A stretch of 9,393 nucleotides of DNA from Pseudomonadota bacterium (GCA_027592155.1 JAQCKY010000050.1:1-9393); one strand, 5' to 3'. Numbered from the stretch's first letter, positions 1-6,007 are shown. The notes: generated by a model from the sequence alone, not told the origin. Translations and numbers: made by a program.

Positions 1-128
1 TCCATTTGAAACTGCCGCAATTTAGGCGGAGACTCGCCCCAGCGATAGGTGCCGTGCAGCCCAATGCCAAGCGCAGCGGCCATCTGCTTGCGGTCGCCGA
101 AATAGGCGATTGCCTCGTCCGTGGTCAT
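1..128 (-). CDS. Cro-like HTH repressor, C-terminus cut by window edge
   Basis: Reading leftward from an ATG at 128, 42 codons stay open to the window edge. The protein begins MTTDEAIAYFGDRKQMAAAL and continues with a GIGLHGTYRWGE segment and PPKLRQFQ. This is the layout of P22 Cro / YdaS-type phage repressors: helix 1 with an acidic start, a helix-turn-helix around residues 12-31 (KQMAAALGI as helix 2), then a W-GE turn and an arginine-rich end. An AGGAG Shine-Dalgarno lies nine bases upstream of the start. Such proteins bind short palindromic operators as dimers and repress transcription at divergent phage promoters. The gene faces away from the early operon across a 109-bp gap with operator-like repeats. 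What is seen is the HTH-like sequence and the divergent placement; the Cro role is inferred. It could equally be the prophage repressor. Confidence 0.72.
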   Translation of the reverse strand, partial: MTTDEAIAYFGDRKQMAAALGIGLHGTYRWGESPPKLRQFQM

Positions 129-155
129 TTTTTTCGCTCCTGTGAAAATAAACTA

Positions 156-185
156 TTTACACCATACCCCAATCATGATTATATG
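156..185 (+). promoter_or_regulatory. Candidate rightward early promoter
   Basis: TTTACA at 156-161 matches five of six bases of a sigma70 -35 box. It is followed after 18 bp by TATATG at 180-185, or after 17 bp by TTATAT at 179-184. Both -10 matches are modest. It would drive the operon that begins at 238. Assignment is by position and consensus only. Confidence 0.4.
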
Positions 186-189
186 TAAA
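161..189 (-). promoter_or_regulatory. Candidate leftward promoter for the cro-like gene
   Basis: On the minus strand TTTACA (189-184) is followed after exactly 17 bp by TATGGT (166-161). It overlaps the rightward candidate almost completely, so each -35 box lies near the -10 box of the other. A perfect TATAAT also occurs on this strand at 183-178 but has no good -35 at the right distance. The promoter would transcribe the repressor gene starting at 128. Confidence 0.38.
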
Positions 190-237
190 TGCAAAATCGC
201 AACCGGATCATCCGACCGCGATCAAGAGGAGAGAAAA

Positions 238-912
238 ATGGCTATCAATCTACTAAACACCTCGACCGTCGTGGCGGGGACCGTCAACGTACTGGTTTAC
301 GGTCAGGCCGGGTCGGGCAAGACCTCGCTCATCCCGACTATGCCCGCGCCGGTCATCATATCGACCGAGGGCGGGCTGCTATCAATCGCCGGTTCCGCAA
401 TCCCTTATATCGAGGTCGCCAACATGGACGCGCTGCGGGACGCCTACAAATGGCTGCTCGACAGTGACGAATCCAAGCAGTTCGAGTCCGTCGCAATCGA
501 CTCGATTTCCGAGGTTGCTGAGGTTTCTCTAGGCACCGAGAAGAAGACCAACAAAGACCCCCGGGCAGCCTACGGCGAGATGCAAACAACGATGGCCGAG
601 GTTATCCGCTCGTTCCGCAATTTGCCAAGGCATGTCTTAATGACCGCCAAACTGGAAAAGTCGCAGGATGAGATGGGCCGTATGCTCTACTCCCCATCCA
701 TGCCGGGTATCAAGCTTGGTCAATCGCTGCCGTACTTTTTCGACCTGATGCTCGCCCTGCGGGTTGAGAAAGACGCCGAGAACGTAACGCAACGGGCTCT
801 GATGTGCGACAGCGATGGCCTGTGGCAAGCCAAGGATCGTTCAGGAAAACTCGAAGCATGGGAAGCGCCAGACCTTGGCGCGATTATTGCCAAGTTAGGA
901 GGTTCGGCATGA
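238..912 (+). CDS. Sak4-like RecA-fold single-strand annealing ATPase
   Basis: This 224-residue protein carries a Walker A motif GQAGSGKT at residues 22-29. A Walker B strand ends in VAIDS around residues 86-89. A PGIKLGQSLPYFFDLML segment follows at 156-172 and a WQAKDRSGKLE tail at 196-206. These fit the phage AAA_24 / Sak4 group, shortened RecA-like ATPases that promote annealing or strand exchange in phage recombination, usually together with an SSB. The ATG at 238 is chosen because an AGAGGAG Shine-Dalgarno precedes it. A GTG at 121 in the same frame would run through the promoter region and lacks support. It is the first gene of the early operon, and its stop overlaps the next start as ATGA. 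The DUF669 SSB candidate two genes later strengthens the call. Annealing activity itself is inferred from family membership. Confidence 0.8.
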   Translation: MAINLLNTSTVVAGTVNVLVYGQAGSGKTSLIPTMPAPVIISTEGGLLSIAGSAIPYIEVANMDALRDAYKWLLDSDESKQFESVAIDSISEVAEVSLGTEKKTNKDPRAAYGEMQTTMAEVIRSFRNLPRHVLMTAKLEKSQDEMGRMLYSPSMPGIKLGQSLPYFFDLMLALRVEKDAENVTQRALMCDSDGLWQAKDRSGKLEAWEAPDLGAIIAKLGGSA

Positions 913-1142
913 CCATCTTTACGGTGAGATTAAAGAGTCCACGCGTTTTACCCGTGCTATCGGTCCAAATGGTGGAGCGCGTTGCGAGGGTGATCACAGA
1001 GGGCTTGGGGGAAAATCCCGATGCGAGCCACCTGGCTCTTGATGAGACAGAATTGCGCGCATGGCAGCAACACGAGGCTTTGGCCCGCGCCGTTATTGAG
1101 GCAATGCGGGACGACGCAGCACTAAAGGGAGACAATTCATGA
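909..1142 (+). CDS. Small phage protein of unknown function
   Basis: This is a 77-residue protein starting at an ATG that overlaps the Sak4 stop codon by four bases. A textbook AGGAGG lies six bases upstream, at 897-902. The N-terminus (about residues 1-18) is strand-like. The remainder looks helical: VERVARVITEGLGENPD, then an acidic segment, then ALARAVIEAMRDD. The pattern of a helix, an ENPD turn and a closing ALAR-IEAM helix recalls small helical phage proteins found in early operons, but I cannot name a family. There are no cysteines, signal peptide or membrane segment. Translational coupling on both sides suggests it is made in step with the annealing ATPase. Confidence 0.75.
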   Translation: MTIFTVRLKSPRVLPVLSVQMVERVARVITEGLGENPDASHLALDETELRAWQQHEALARAVIEAMRDDAALKGDNS

Positions 1143-1531
1143 ACCTCGACTTATCAACAGCGGCGGGCGAATGGATCGCCGCGAAAGACGCCGAGCGGGA
1201 CGCGGTTGAGCGCCGCCGCTTACTCGAAAACCACATGCTGTCCCTAATCGGGGTGGCTGAAAGCATGGAGGGCACAGAGACAGTTGACACTGACGACGGT
1301 TACAAGATTCGGATCGCCGGGCGGATGAACCGCAAGGTTGACGCCGAGCGGGTGCAGGAGATAGCGGAAGCGGAGGGCACGGGGGAACACCTTGCCCGGC
1401 TATTCCGCTGGAAGCCCGAGTTAAATTTGACGGCATGGAAGAACACCGACGCAACGATCACCGATCCGCTACTCAGCGGCATCACCACAATGCCCAGCCG
1501 GGCATCATTCACTATTACGAGAGGCGAATAA
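1139..1531 (+). CDS. Conserved phage early protein, function unknown
   Basis: This 130-residue protein starts within the previous stop (ATGA) and has an AGGGAG Shine-Dalgarno. The first 45 residues form a charged helix rich in Lys, Glu and Arg (AAKDAERDAVERRRLLE). Next come a strand-like DGYKIRIAGRMNRKVD, a second helix (QEIAEAEGTGEHLARLF) and a FRWKPELNLTAWKN segment ending in SFTITRGE. This helix / RxNRKVD / RWKPE order matches a protein commonly found beside phage recombination genes and annotated only as a domain of unknown function (possibly DUF7173; recalled, not checked). It lies between the Sak4 ATPase and the SSB candidate, so a role in DNA recombination or replication is plausible from context alone. 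Confidence 0.78.
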   Translation: MNLDLSTAAGEWIAAKDAERDAVERRRLLENHMLSLIGVAESMEGTETVDTDDGYKIRIAGRMNRKVDAERVQEIAEAEGTGEHLARLFRWKPELNLTAWKNTDATITDPLLSGITTMPSRASFTITRGE

Positions 1532-2020
1532 ATGGCTTTCCTTGGAGAGGTTTTTAATCTGGACGACATGCCACGCGACGAGCCGCGAGGCTTCGAACCC
1601 ATCCCTGCTGGCTGGTACACGGCGGCGATTGTAGGGGCGGACGTTAAAACGACCAAAGCGGGGAATGGCAGCTACATCGCCCTGCGGCTTGACATCACCG
1701 GGCCATCCCATCAGGGCCGTGTCCTCTGGTCGAACATCAACACCCGCAACCCAAACTTGAGGGCCGAGGAAATCGGGCGGGGCCAGCTTGGCCAGATCAT
1801 GGCGATCATCGGGCTGGCGAGCATCGAGGACTCGGACCAATTGATTGGCGGGAACCTCGCCATCAAGGTTACGGTCAGGGATGATTCGCAATATGGTCCC
1901 GGCAACGAGGTGAAGGGCTTCAAGGCCATCGAGGGTTCCGGCTCCGCGCTGCCGAAAGCGGCACCGGCAACCACCGCACCGGCTAACGGGAAAGCCGCAC
2001 CCCCTTGGGCCTCAAAGTAA
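1532..2020 (+). CDS. DUF669-type single-strand DNA-binding protein candidate
   Basis: This 162-residue protein starts directly after the previous stop. Features of the DUF669 family are visible. An N-terminal IPAGWYTAAIVGADVKTTK strand pair (about 24-42) and GNGSYIALRLDITGP (45-58) come first. GRVLWSNINTRNPN (62-75), a helix with IGRGQLGQIM (81-90) and the strand LAIKVTVRDD then follow, ending in NEVKGFKAI. After residue 137 comes an Ala/Pro-rich flexible linker and a short PPWASK end, reminiscent of the PPW tails of bacterial SSBs but without their acidic finish. DUF669 proteins are widespread in phages next to Sak4, RecT or Erf-like annealers and are thought to be SSBs. The role is inferred from family and neighbours. 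Confidence 0.75.
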   Translation: MAFLGEVFNLDDMPRDEPRGFEPIPAGWYTAAIVGADVKTTKAGNGSYIALRLDITGPSHQGRVLWSNINTRNPNLRAEEIGRGQLGQIMAIIGLASIEDSDQLIGGNLAIKVTVRDDSQYGPGNEVKGFKAIEGSGSALPKAAPATTAPANGKAAPPWASK

Positions 2021-2052
2021 GGAGCGGGGGGGAAACCCCCCGACTTTCTATG
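2018..2052 (+). promoter_or_regulatory. Hairpin-bridged ribosome binding site
   Basis: A near-complete Shine-Dalgarno TAAGGAG (2018-2024) overlaps the stop of the SSB candidate but lies 25 nt before the nuclease ATG at 2050, too far to work when extended. Between them G7 (2026-2032), AAA and C6 (2036-2041) form a six-GC-pair triloop hairpin. Folding removes about 15 nt and leaves roughly 10 nt between Shine-Dalgarno and ATG. Phage T4 genes 25 and 38 are known cases of such folded ribosome binding sites. The geometry is seen directly; function is inferred. Confidence 0.6.
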
Positions 2053-3102
2053 ACCGCAATTCCACCAGCAACACAGACAATTACCAATCTGATTGACGCA
2101 CAGCACGCCGACGCCCCAGACGAACCGCGTCTGCACCTGGGCGGGTCCATGCTTGGACACCCCTGCGACCGCTGGCTCTGGCTGTCGTTTCGCTGGGCGG
2201 TGCGCGAGGAATTTCCCGGTCGCATTCTTCGGCTGTTTCGGCGCGGCAACAACGAGGAGGACATTATCACGGCTGACCTGAAGGCCATTGGCATTGATAT
2301 CAACAGCACAGGCGACAAGCAGCGGTTTATCAAATTCGGATCTCACGTCGGCGGATCGGTAGACGGCATCATCGAGTCCGGCGTCCCCGGCGCGGAAAAG
2401 ACCCGACACATCGCGGAGTTCAAAACCCACGCCCTGAAATCGTTTGACGATGTGGAAAAGAAGGGTGTGCAAGCATCTAAGCCAATGCACTGGGCGCAGA
2501 TGCAGGTCTATATGCTAGGCACTAAAATCGCCCGTGCTCTGTACGTCGCCGTCTGCAAGAACGACGACCGGATTTACACCGAGCGGGTCCATTACGACAA
2601 GGAAGCGGCGACCAACCTAGTCGAGCGCGGCCATCGGATTGCTTTGGCCGAACGTATGCCAGAGCCTATCAGCACCGACGCAAGTTGGTATCAGTGCAAG
2701 TTCTGCCCGGCGCATAGCTTTTGCCATAAGGAGCAACTGACTCAGCACGTTAATTGCCGCACATGCGCCCACGCCACGCCGGAAGCCGACAGCACATGGT
2801 CCTGCGCCCGATGGGACAGCAAGGACATCCCCGGCGATTTTCAGAAGACCGGCTGCGATAGCCATGTGCTGCATCCCGATCTGGTGCCGTGGAAGCAGAA
2901 GGACTCGACCAACCCGCACGAAGCGGTCTACGAGATCGCTGGCAAGGACATTCGCAACGGTGAGGGCGATGCGTTCACTTTCTCAAGCCAGGAATTGATC
3001 GCCGGTGGCGAGGCTTGCGCCCACGACGATGTGCGGAAGGTGCGCGAGACGTTCCCAGGCGCGAAGGTGATGGAAGTGAGGGTGGATGACATCCCCTTCT
3101 GA
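2050..3102 (+). CDS. Cas4/RecB-like PD-(D/E)XK exonuclease with Fe-S cysteines
   Basis: This 350-residue protein has an early Cys39 (GHPCDRW). The nuclease core follows: Asp105 (GGSVDG), Glu123-Phe-Lys125 (AEFKTH) and the QMQVY helix at 150-154. Next comes the cluster Cys216-x2-Cys219-x5-Cys225. One distant N-terminal cysteine plus three C-terminal ones around a D...ExK core is the signature of the Cas4/AddB-type Fe-S nucleases. These resect DNA ends to yield single strands. Four further cysteines (236, 239, 252, 269) look like a second metal site. The ATG at 2050 is chosen because of the folded Shine-Dalgarno upstream; a TTG at 2005 would overlap the SSB gene and lacks one. Its last 17 bases overlap the helicase gene. 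It likely generates ssDNA for the Sak4/SSB pair. Confidence 0.8.
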   Translation: MTAIPPATQTITNLIDAQHADAPDEPRLHLGGSMLGHPCDRWLWLSFRWAVREEFPGRILRLFRRGNNEEDIITADLKAIGIDINSTGDKQRFIKFGSHVGGSVDGIIESGVPGAEKTRHIAEFKTHALKSFDDVEKKGVQASKPMHWAQMQVYMLGTKIARALYVAVCKNDDRIYTERVHYDKEAATNLVERGHRIALAERMPEPISTDASWYQCKFCPAHSFCHKEQLTQHVNCRTCAHATPEADSTWSCARWDSKDIPGDFQKTGCDSHVLHPDLVPWKQKDSTNPHEAVYEIAGKDIRNGEGDAFTFSSQELIAGGEACAHDDVRKVRETFPGAKVMEVRVDDIPF

Positions 3103-4684
3103 TACCCGACTCCGCGACTACCAACAGCGGGCCATCACGCTTCTGTATCGGTGGTTCGAGGCGGGCAACACCGGCCATCCGTGCATCGAACTGCCGACCG
3201 GATCAGGCAAGAGCCACATCATTGCTGAGCTGTGCCGGGACGCGATCCAGACATGGCCGGAAACCCGCATCTTAATGCTCACCCATGTCAAGGAGTTAAT
3301 TGAGCAGAACGCCGAAAAGATGCGCCAGCATTGGCCTAACGCGCCGCTTGGTATTTATTCGGCGGGCCTGCGGTCAAAACAATTAGACGCAATCACGTTT
3401 GCAGGGATTCAATCGGTTAGGGAAAAGTCGGCACTTATCGGACATATTGATTTAGTTATTGTCGATGAGTGCCACTTAATAAGCCACAATGCAGAGGGCG
3501 GGTATCGGACTCTCATTAGTGAATTGATCCAGATCAACCCGGCGCTTCGGGTGATCGGCATGACCGCCACGCCGTACCGGTTAGGGCATGGCCTGATCAC
3601 CGACAGCCCCGCGCTGTTCTCGGCTATACTCCGGCCCACCTCTATCGAGGAATTGATATTCAAAGGGTTTCTCGCACCACTGCGATCAAAGCTGACGGCG
3701 CACAAGCTGTCTGTTGAGGGTGTACATAAGCGCGGCGGCGAATACATCGAAAGCGAGTTGCAGGATGCGGTTGATAAGAAGGAGATCAACGGGCCGGTTG
3801 TCGATGAGATAATCAGTCAGGCGGGGGATCGGAAATCGTGGCTGGTTTTCTGCGTCGGCGTCAAACACAGTTATAATATTCGGAATGAATTGCGAGAGCG
3901 AGGCATCACCGCAGCGACGATCACGGGCGAGACACCGAAGAACGAGCGGGCGGAAATCATCGCGGGATTCAAGGCGGGCAGGATCAGGGCGCTGACCAAT
4001 GCCAACGTCCTGACGACCGGGTTCGACCATCCCAATATTGATCTGATCGCCTTGCTCAGAAAGACCGCCAGCCCAGGCCTGTACTGCCAGATGGCCGGAC
4101 GCGGAATGCGCCCCAAGAGCCACACAGACCATTGCCGAGTTCTTGATTTCGCCGGGGTGGTTGAGGAGCACGGGCCGATCACGAACATTGACCCAGGGCG
4201 GAAGGCGGGCGAAGGCGATGCGCCGGTCAAAGTCTGCGAAGCCTGCAACGAGCTGAACCACATATCCGCACGGGAGTGCGTGGCTTGCGGGGAGCCGTTT
4301 CCAGAACCGAAACCAACCAAGCAAAAGCTGCACGACGACGACATTATGGGCCTAGACACGATCGAGATGAACGTGACCGAATGGCAGTGGCGTCGGCATA
4401 TAAGCCGCGTTAGTGGCAAGGAGATGCTAATGGTCACCTACTATGGCGCACTGTCAGACAAGCCGGTCAACGAGTACCTGACGGTAATGCACGACGGGTA
4501 TGCCGGACAAAAGGCGAGAATTCTGTTCGCCAAGATATCAAACCATTGCGGGTCTGATGCCGACATGCACCACACCGATCTGACCAGCGCGGCAAGAGAA
4601 ATGAACGAATGCGCCCCTCCGGGGGTCATAAAATTCCGGCAGGATGGCAAATTTTATCGCGTGACAGATAGAAGGTGGGGATGA
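3086..4684 (+). CDS. DEAD/DEAH-box superfamily 2 helicase with zinc ribbon
   Basis: This 532-residue protein has the full SF2 motif set. A Q-like LRDYQQ lies at 9-14, motif I PTGSGKS at 37-43, motif Ia around LTHVKE, motif II DECH at 127-130 and motif III TATP at 160-163. The second RecA lobe has WLVFCVGVKH near 252-261, LTTGFDHPNID at 309-319 and motif VI QMAGRGMR at 335-342. A four-cysteine ribbon (C384-x2-C387, C398-x2-C401) is followed by a roughly 130-residue tail of unknown fold containing TEWQW and KFYRVTDRRWG. Such enzymes are common in phage replication modules and unwind duplex or branched DNA using ATP. The start at 3086 lies inside the nuclease gene behind GAGGGTGG, and the stop overlaps the VRR-NUC start as ATGA. 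Substrate and direction cannot be read from sequence. Confidence 0.88.
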   Translation: MTSPSDTRLRDYQQRAITLLYRWFEAGNTGHPCIELPTGSGKSHIIAELCRDAIQTWPETRILMLTHVKELIEQNAEKMRQHWPNAPLGIYSAGLRSKQLDAITFAGIQSVREKSALIGHIDLVIVDECHLISHNAEGGYRTLISELIQINPALRVIGMTATPYRLGHGLITDSPALFSAILRPTSIEELIFKGFLAPLRSKLTAHKLSVEGVHKRGGEYIESELQDAVDKKEINGPVVDEIISQAGDRKSWLVFCVGVKHSYNIRNELRERGITAATITGETPKNERAEIIAGFKAGRIRALTNANVLTTGFDHPNIDLIALLRKTASPGLYCQMAGRGMRPKSHTDHCRVLDFAGVVEEHGPITNIDPGRKAGEGDAPVKVCEACNELNHISARECVACGEPFPEPKPTKQKLHDDDIMGLDTIEMNVTEWQWRRHISRVSGKEMLMVTYYGALSDKPVNEYLTVMHDGYAGQKARILFAKISNHCGSDADMHHTDLTSAAREMNECAPPGVIKFRQDGKFYRVTDRRWG

Positions 4685-5016
4685 AAACGGAACACGAAGA
4701 ACAGCGTGAGTTAGTGCAGTGGGTCCGCCAGACGTATCCAGGCGTCCGCATATTTGCCATCGCAAACGGCGGGCAGCGCAGCCGCACCACAGGCGCGAGG
4801 CTCAAGGCCGAGGGCGTGTCAGCCGGAGTGCCTGATCTGTACGTCCCTGCCTGGAATCTATGGATTGAAATGAAGCGCGAGACGGGCGGTGTATTATCGG
4901 CACCGCAACGCGATTGGCTGGCGTACCTCGACAGCATCGGCCACGGCACAATCCTTGGCCACGGCTTTCAGGACGCCAAGGAAAAGATAATGCTTTACGC
5001 CCCCGTTAAACTTTAG
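4681..5016 (+). CDS. VRR-NUC domain nuclease
   Basis: This 111-residue single-domain protein has an N-terminal helix with Glu-Glu-Gln (EEQRELVQWV, residues 6-15). A strand with ANGGQRS (29-35) follows, then GVPDLYVP (49-56) with catalytic Pro51-Asp52, and WIEMKRETGG with Glu63-x-Lys65. A Q..W helix (Gln76, Trp79) completes the pattern. This is the compact phage form of the VRR-NUC branch of the PD-(D/E)XK nucleases; relatives include the nuclease part of FAN1 and small phage enzymes reported to cut branched DNA. The ATG at 4681 is preferred over an upstream in-frame GTG at 4675 because it overlaps the helicase stop as ATGA and has AAGG upstream. Its place directly after the helicase fits a resolving or debranching role, which is inferred. 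Confidence 0.85.
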   Translation: MKTEHEEQRELVQWVRQTYPGVRIFAIANGGQRSRTTGARLKAEGVSAGVPDLYVPAWNLWIEMKRETGGVLSAPQRDWLAYLDSIGHGTILGHGFQDAKEKIMLYAPVKL

Positions 5017-5022
5017 TATAAA
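4994..5022 (+). promoter_or_regulatory. Candidate internal promoter for the distal early genes
   Basis: TTTACG (4994-4999) is followed after exactly 17 bp by TATAAA (5017-5022), giving four and five matches to the sigma70 boxes. It covers the end of the VRR-NUC gene and the only sizeable gap of the early operon after 237. It could give extra expression of the three genes from 5067 onward. Consensus and spacing are the only evidence. Confidence 0.4.
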
Positions 5023-5034
5023 GACTCAACGGGG
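5001..5034 (+). repeat. Two-tier hairpin after the VRR-NUC gene
   Basis: CCCCGTT (5001-5007) pairs with AACGGGG (5028-5034). Inside it CTTTA (5011-5015) pairs with TAAAG (5019-5023) around a GTA loop, separated from the outer stem by a 3/4-nt internal loop. No T-run follows, so it does not look like a normal intrinsic terminator. It overlaps the -10 box of the candidate promoter and the stop codon of the VRR-NUC gene. It may be an mRNA processing, stability or attenuation element; function unknown. Confidence 0.4.
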
Positions 5035-5066
5035 CAACCGGATGACCGACTGCCCAGGAAAGGATA

Positions 5067-5396
5067 ATGAAGATGACAGACCTCCGCGCACTAAACGAAC
5101 TCCACCGCAAATACGACGGACCCGTCCCCGCTGAATACCTCGACCGGCTGATGCAGGAGAGCCAACGGGTGTGGACGCTGACTGATCTGCGCGAGCGCAT
5201 CCGCTATGAGCGCGAGACCGTGCAGCATGAGATCGCCCGCATCCGCCGCTTCGACGCCGAGTTGGCCACGCCCTGCATATCAGCCCGCCGCGCCGAACGG
5301 GTGCGGGACAACCTCGGCATCTGCATGATGTCTCTGGAACTGGCACGCCGCCGTCATGGCAAGGCGTGTCAACGGTTGGCGGGAGCGGTGGGATGA
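5067..5396 (+). CDS. Unknown helical early protein
   Basis: This 109-residue, mostly helical, strongly charged protein runs TDLRERIRYERETVQHEIARI (about 38-58) followed by RRFDAE, then SARRAERVRDN and a closing helix LELARRRHGKACQRL. It has no recognised motif, no membrane segment, and three scattered cysteines that do not pair as a zinc site. The long helices suggest a helical bundle or coiled-coil. The start is uncertain between ATG 5067 and ATG 5073: AGGA at 5056 suits the first and AAGGA at 5060 suits the second. The stop overlaps the next start as ATGA. It is the first gene after the hairpin and promoter candidate at 4994-5034. I do not recognise a family. Confidence 0.68.
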   Translation: MKMTDLRALNELHRKYDGPVPAEYLDRLMQESQRVWTLTDLRERIRYERETVQHEIARIRRFDAELATPCISARRAERVRDNLGICMMSLELARRRHGKACQRLAGAVG

Positions 5397-5608
5397 CCGC
5401 CTCCACCCCCTGGGGTCAAGTTTACCTCCACCTCTGCGCCGCCAACGCGCAGCGCCAGCCGTCAGATGATGATGTGATAATGGATCATATCCACGACGCG
5501 ATGCTCATAGCTTACGGAGAGTGGTTGCGGGAATGCGACGAACGGGCGCGCGCGGAGGCTGCTACATACGTCAGACGAGATATTAACAATTGGCTACCGG
5601 GAGATTGA
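5393..5608 (+). CDS. Unknown small acidic early protein
   Basis: This 71-residue protein starts in an ATGA overlap with the preceding gene, with GGGAGCGG upstream. It reads as two helices: QVYLHLCAANAQRQP near residues 9-23, and DHIHDAMLIAYGEWLRECDE followed by RARAEAATYV from about 31. It ends in NNWLPGD. No motif, signal peptide or membrane segment is visible. An in-frame GTG at 5366 would extend it into the previous gene and was not chosen. The gene is coupled to the one before it and is followed after one base by the HTH/zinc protein. Function unknown. Confidence 0.65.
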   Translation: MTASTPWGQVYLHLCAANAQRQPSDDDVIMDHIHDAMLIAYGEWLRECDERARAEAATYVRRDINNWLPGD

Positions 5609-5609
5609 T

Positions 5610-5906
5610 ATGGCAGAGAAGAATGCGAGATACACGGCGGCGGACGACGCGACCATGTTCCGTCTGCACGCCGCCAACGAGAGTTGGTCGACTATCGGGC
5701 TGGCCCTGGGGCGAACGGCGAAATCCGTCAGTTGCCGATACTGGGGCGTGCAGCAAGGCATCAAAAAAGATGCGCGCGCCAAAGCCAAAGTGGGCACGCG
5801 GCCCTGTAATTTGTGCCATGTCCATTTCCCGGCGGCACGCTACGAGCGGTTCTGTGCCGGGTGTCGGCGTCAGGTGAGTGCGATCTGCAATGGGATACAT
5901 TTGTGA
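5610..5906 (+). CDS. Small HTH (SANT/Myb-like) plus zinc-finger protein
   Basis: This is a 98-residue protein. Residues 7-46 resemble a SANT/Myb-type or resolvase-type helix-turn-helix: a YTAADDATMFRLHAAN helix, ESWSTIGLALGRTAKSV, then the SCRYWG recognition-like helix. A basic linker (KKDARAKAKVG) leads to a four-cysteine zinc site, C66-x2-C69 and C82-x2-C85, and a short tail. Small phage proteins pairing such an HTH with a CxxC...CxxC element are common at the ends of early operons and are presumed DNA-binding regulators. The ATG follows the previous stop by one base, with GGGAGA upstream. As the last rightward gene before the convergence it may act on late transcription, but that is speculation. 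Confidence 0.72.
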   Translation: MAEKNARYTAADDATMFRLHAANESWSTIGLALGRTAKSVSCRYWGVQQGIKKDARAKAKVGTRPCNLCHVHFPAARYERFCAGCRRQVSAICNGIHL

Positions 5907-5955
5907 AATCGGCGGTGACCGAGACGCCGGGAACGTGACGCCGCCAGAGGCAACG

Positions 5956-6000
5956 TATACTCTGGAGGGTATGAAACGGGGCTATACCCTCCAGGGCATA
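5956..6000. terminator. Strong hairpin between convergent operons
   Basis: CTGGAGGGTAT (5962-5972) is perfectly complementary to ATACCCTCCAG (5984-5994) with an 11-nt loop. Outward pairing continues with one wobble, one C-G, one mismatch and three A-T pairs to 5956/6000. It lies 50 bases after the last rightward gene and 8 bases after the last leftward gene, the expected place for a bidirectional terminator. Neither side carries a T-run, so intrinsic termination is doubtful. It may instead protect 3' ends or act with Rho. The rest of 5907-6007 shows no gene. Confidence 0.45.
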
Positions 6001-6007
6001 GGCGGCT

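Larger units (their letters stand above)
142..190. promoter_or_regulatory. Operator-like half-site cluster between divergent genes
   Basis: Three related 8-mers are present: GTGAAAAT (142-149, plus), ATTTACAC (155-162, which is GTGTAAAT on the minus strand) and ATGTAAAT (183-190, plus). The first two form an imperfect palindrome centred at 152. The outer pair form ATTTACA/TGTAAAT inverted arms 22 bp apart. A separate perfect 10-bp palindrome, AATCATGATT, sits at 171-180. The half-sites cover the -35 boxes of both promoter candidates, as expected for operators read by the adjacent Cro-like protein. No binding data exist; the operator role is inference. Confidence 0.42.

Noticed and set aside
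121..237. GTG start at 121 extending the Sak4-like gene by 39 residues
   Set aside because: The extension runs through the divergent promoter and operator region, has no family-like sequence, and the ATG at 238 has a good Shine-Dalgarno.
1711..2490. 259-codon minus-strand open frame
   Set aside because: It lies antisense to the DUF669 and Cas4-like genes, which have clear motifs; its own translation is compositionally odd and without motifs. It is a GC-rich shadow frame.
3686..4437. Two long minus-strand open frames (3686-4333 and 3871-4437)
   Set aside because: Both are antisense to the helicase lobe 2 and zinc ribbon, whose motifs are unambiguous; neither shows a motif or ribosome binding site.
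5042..5134. 30-codon frame from ATG 5042, possible leader peptide
   Set aside because: It has no Shine-Dalgarno, is rich in Arg and Pro as shadow frames are, and overlaps the better-supported gene at 5067.
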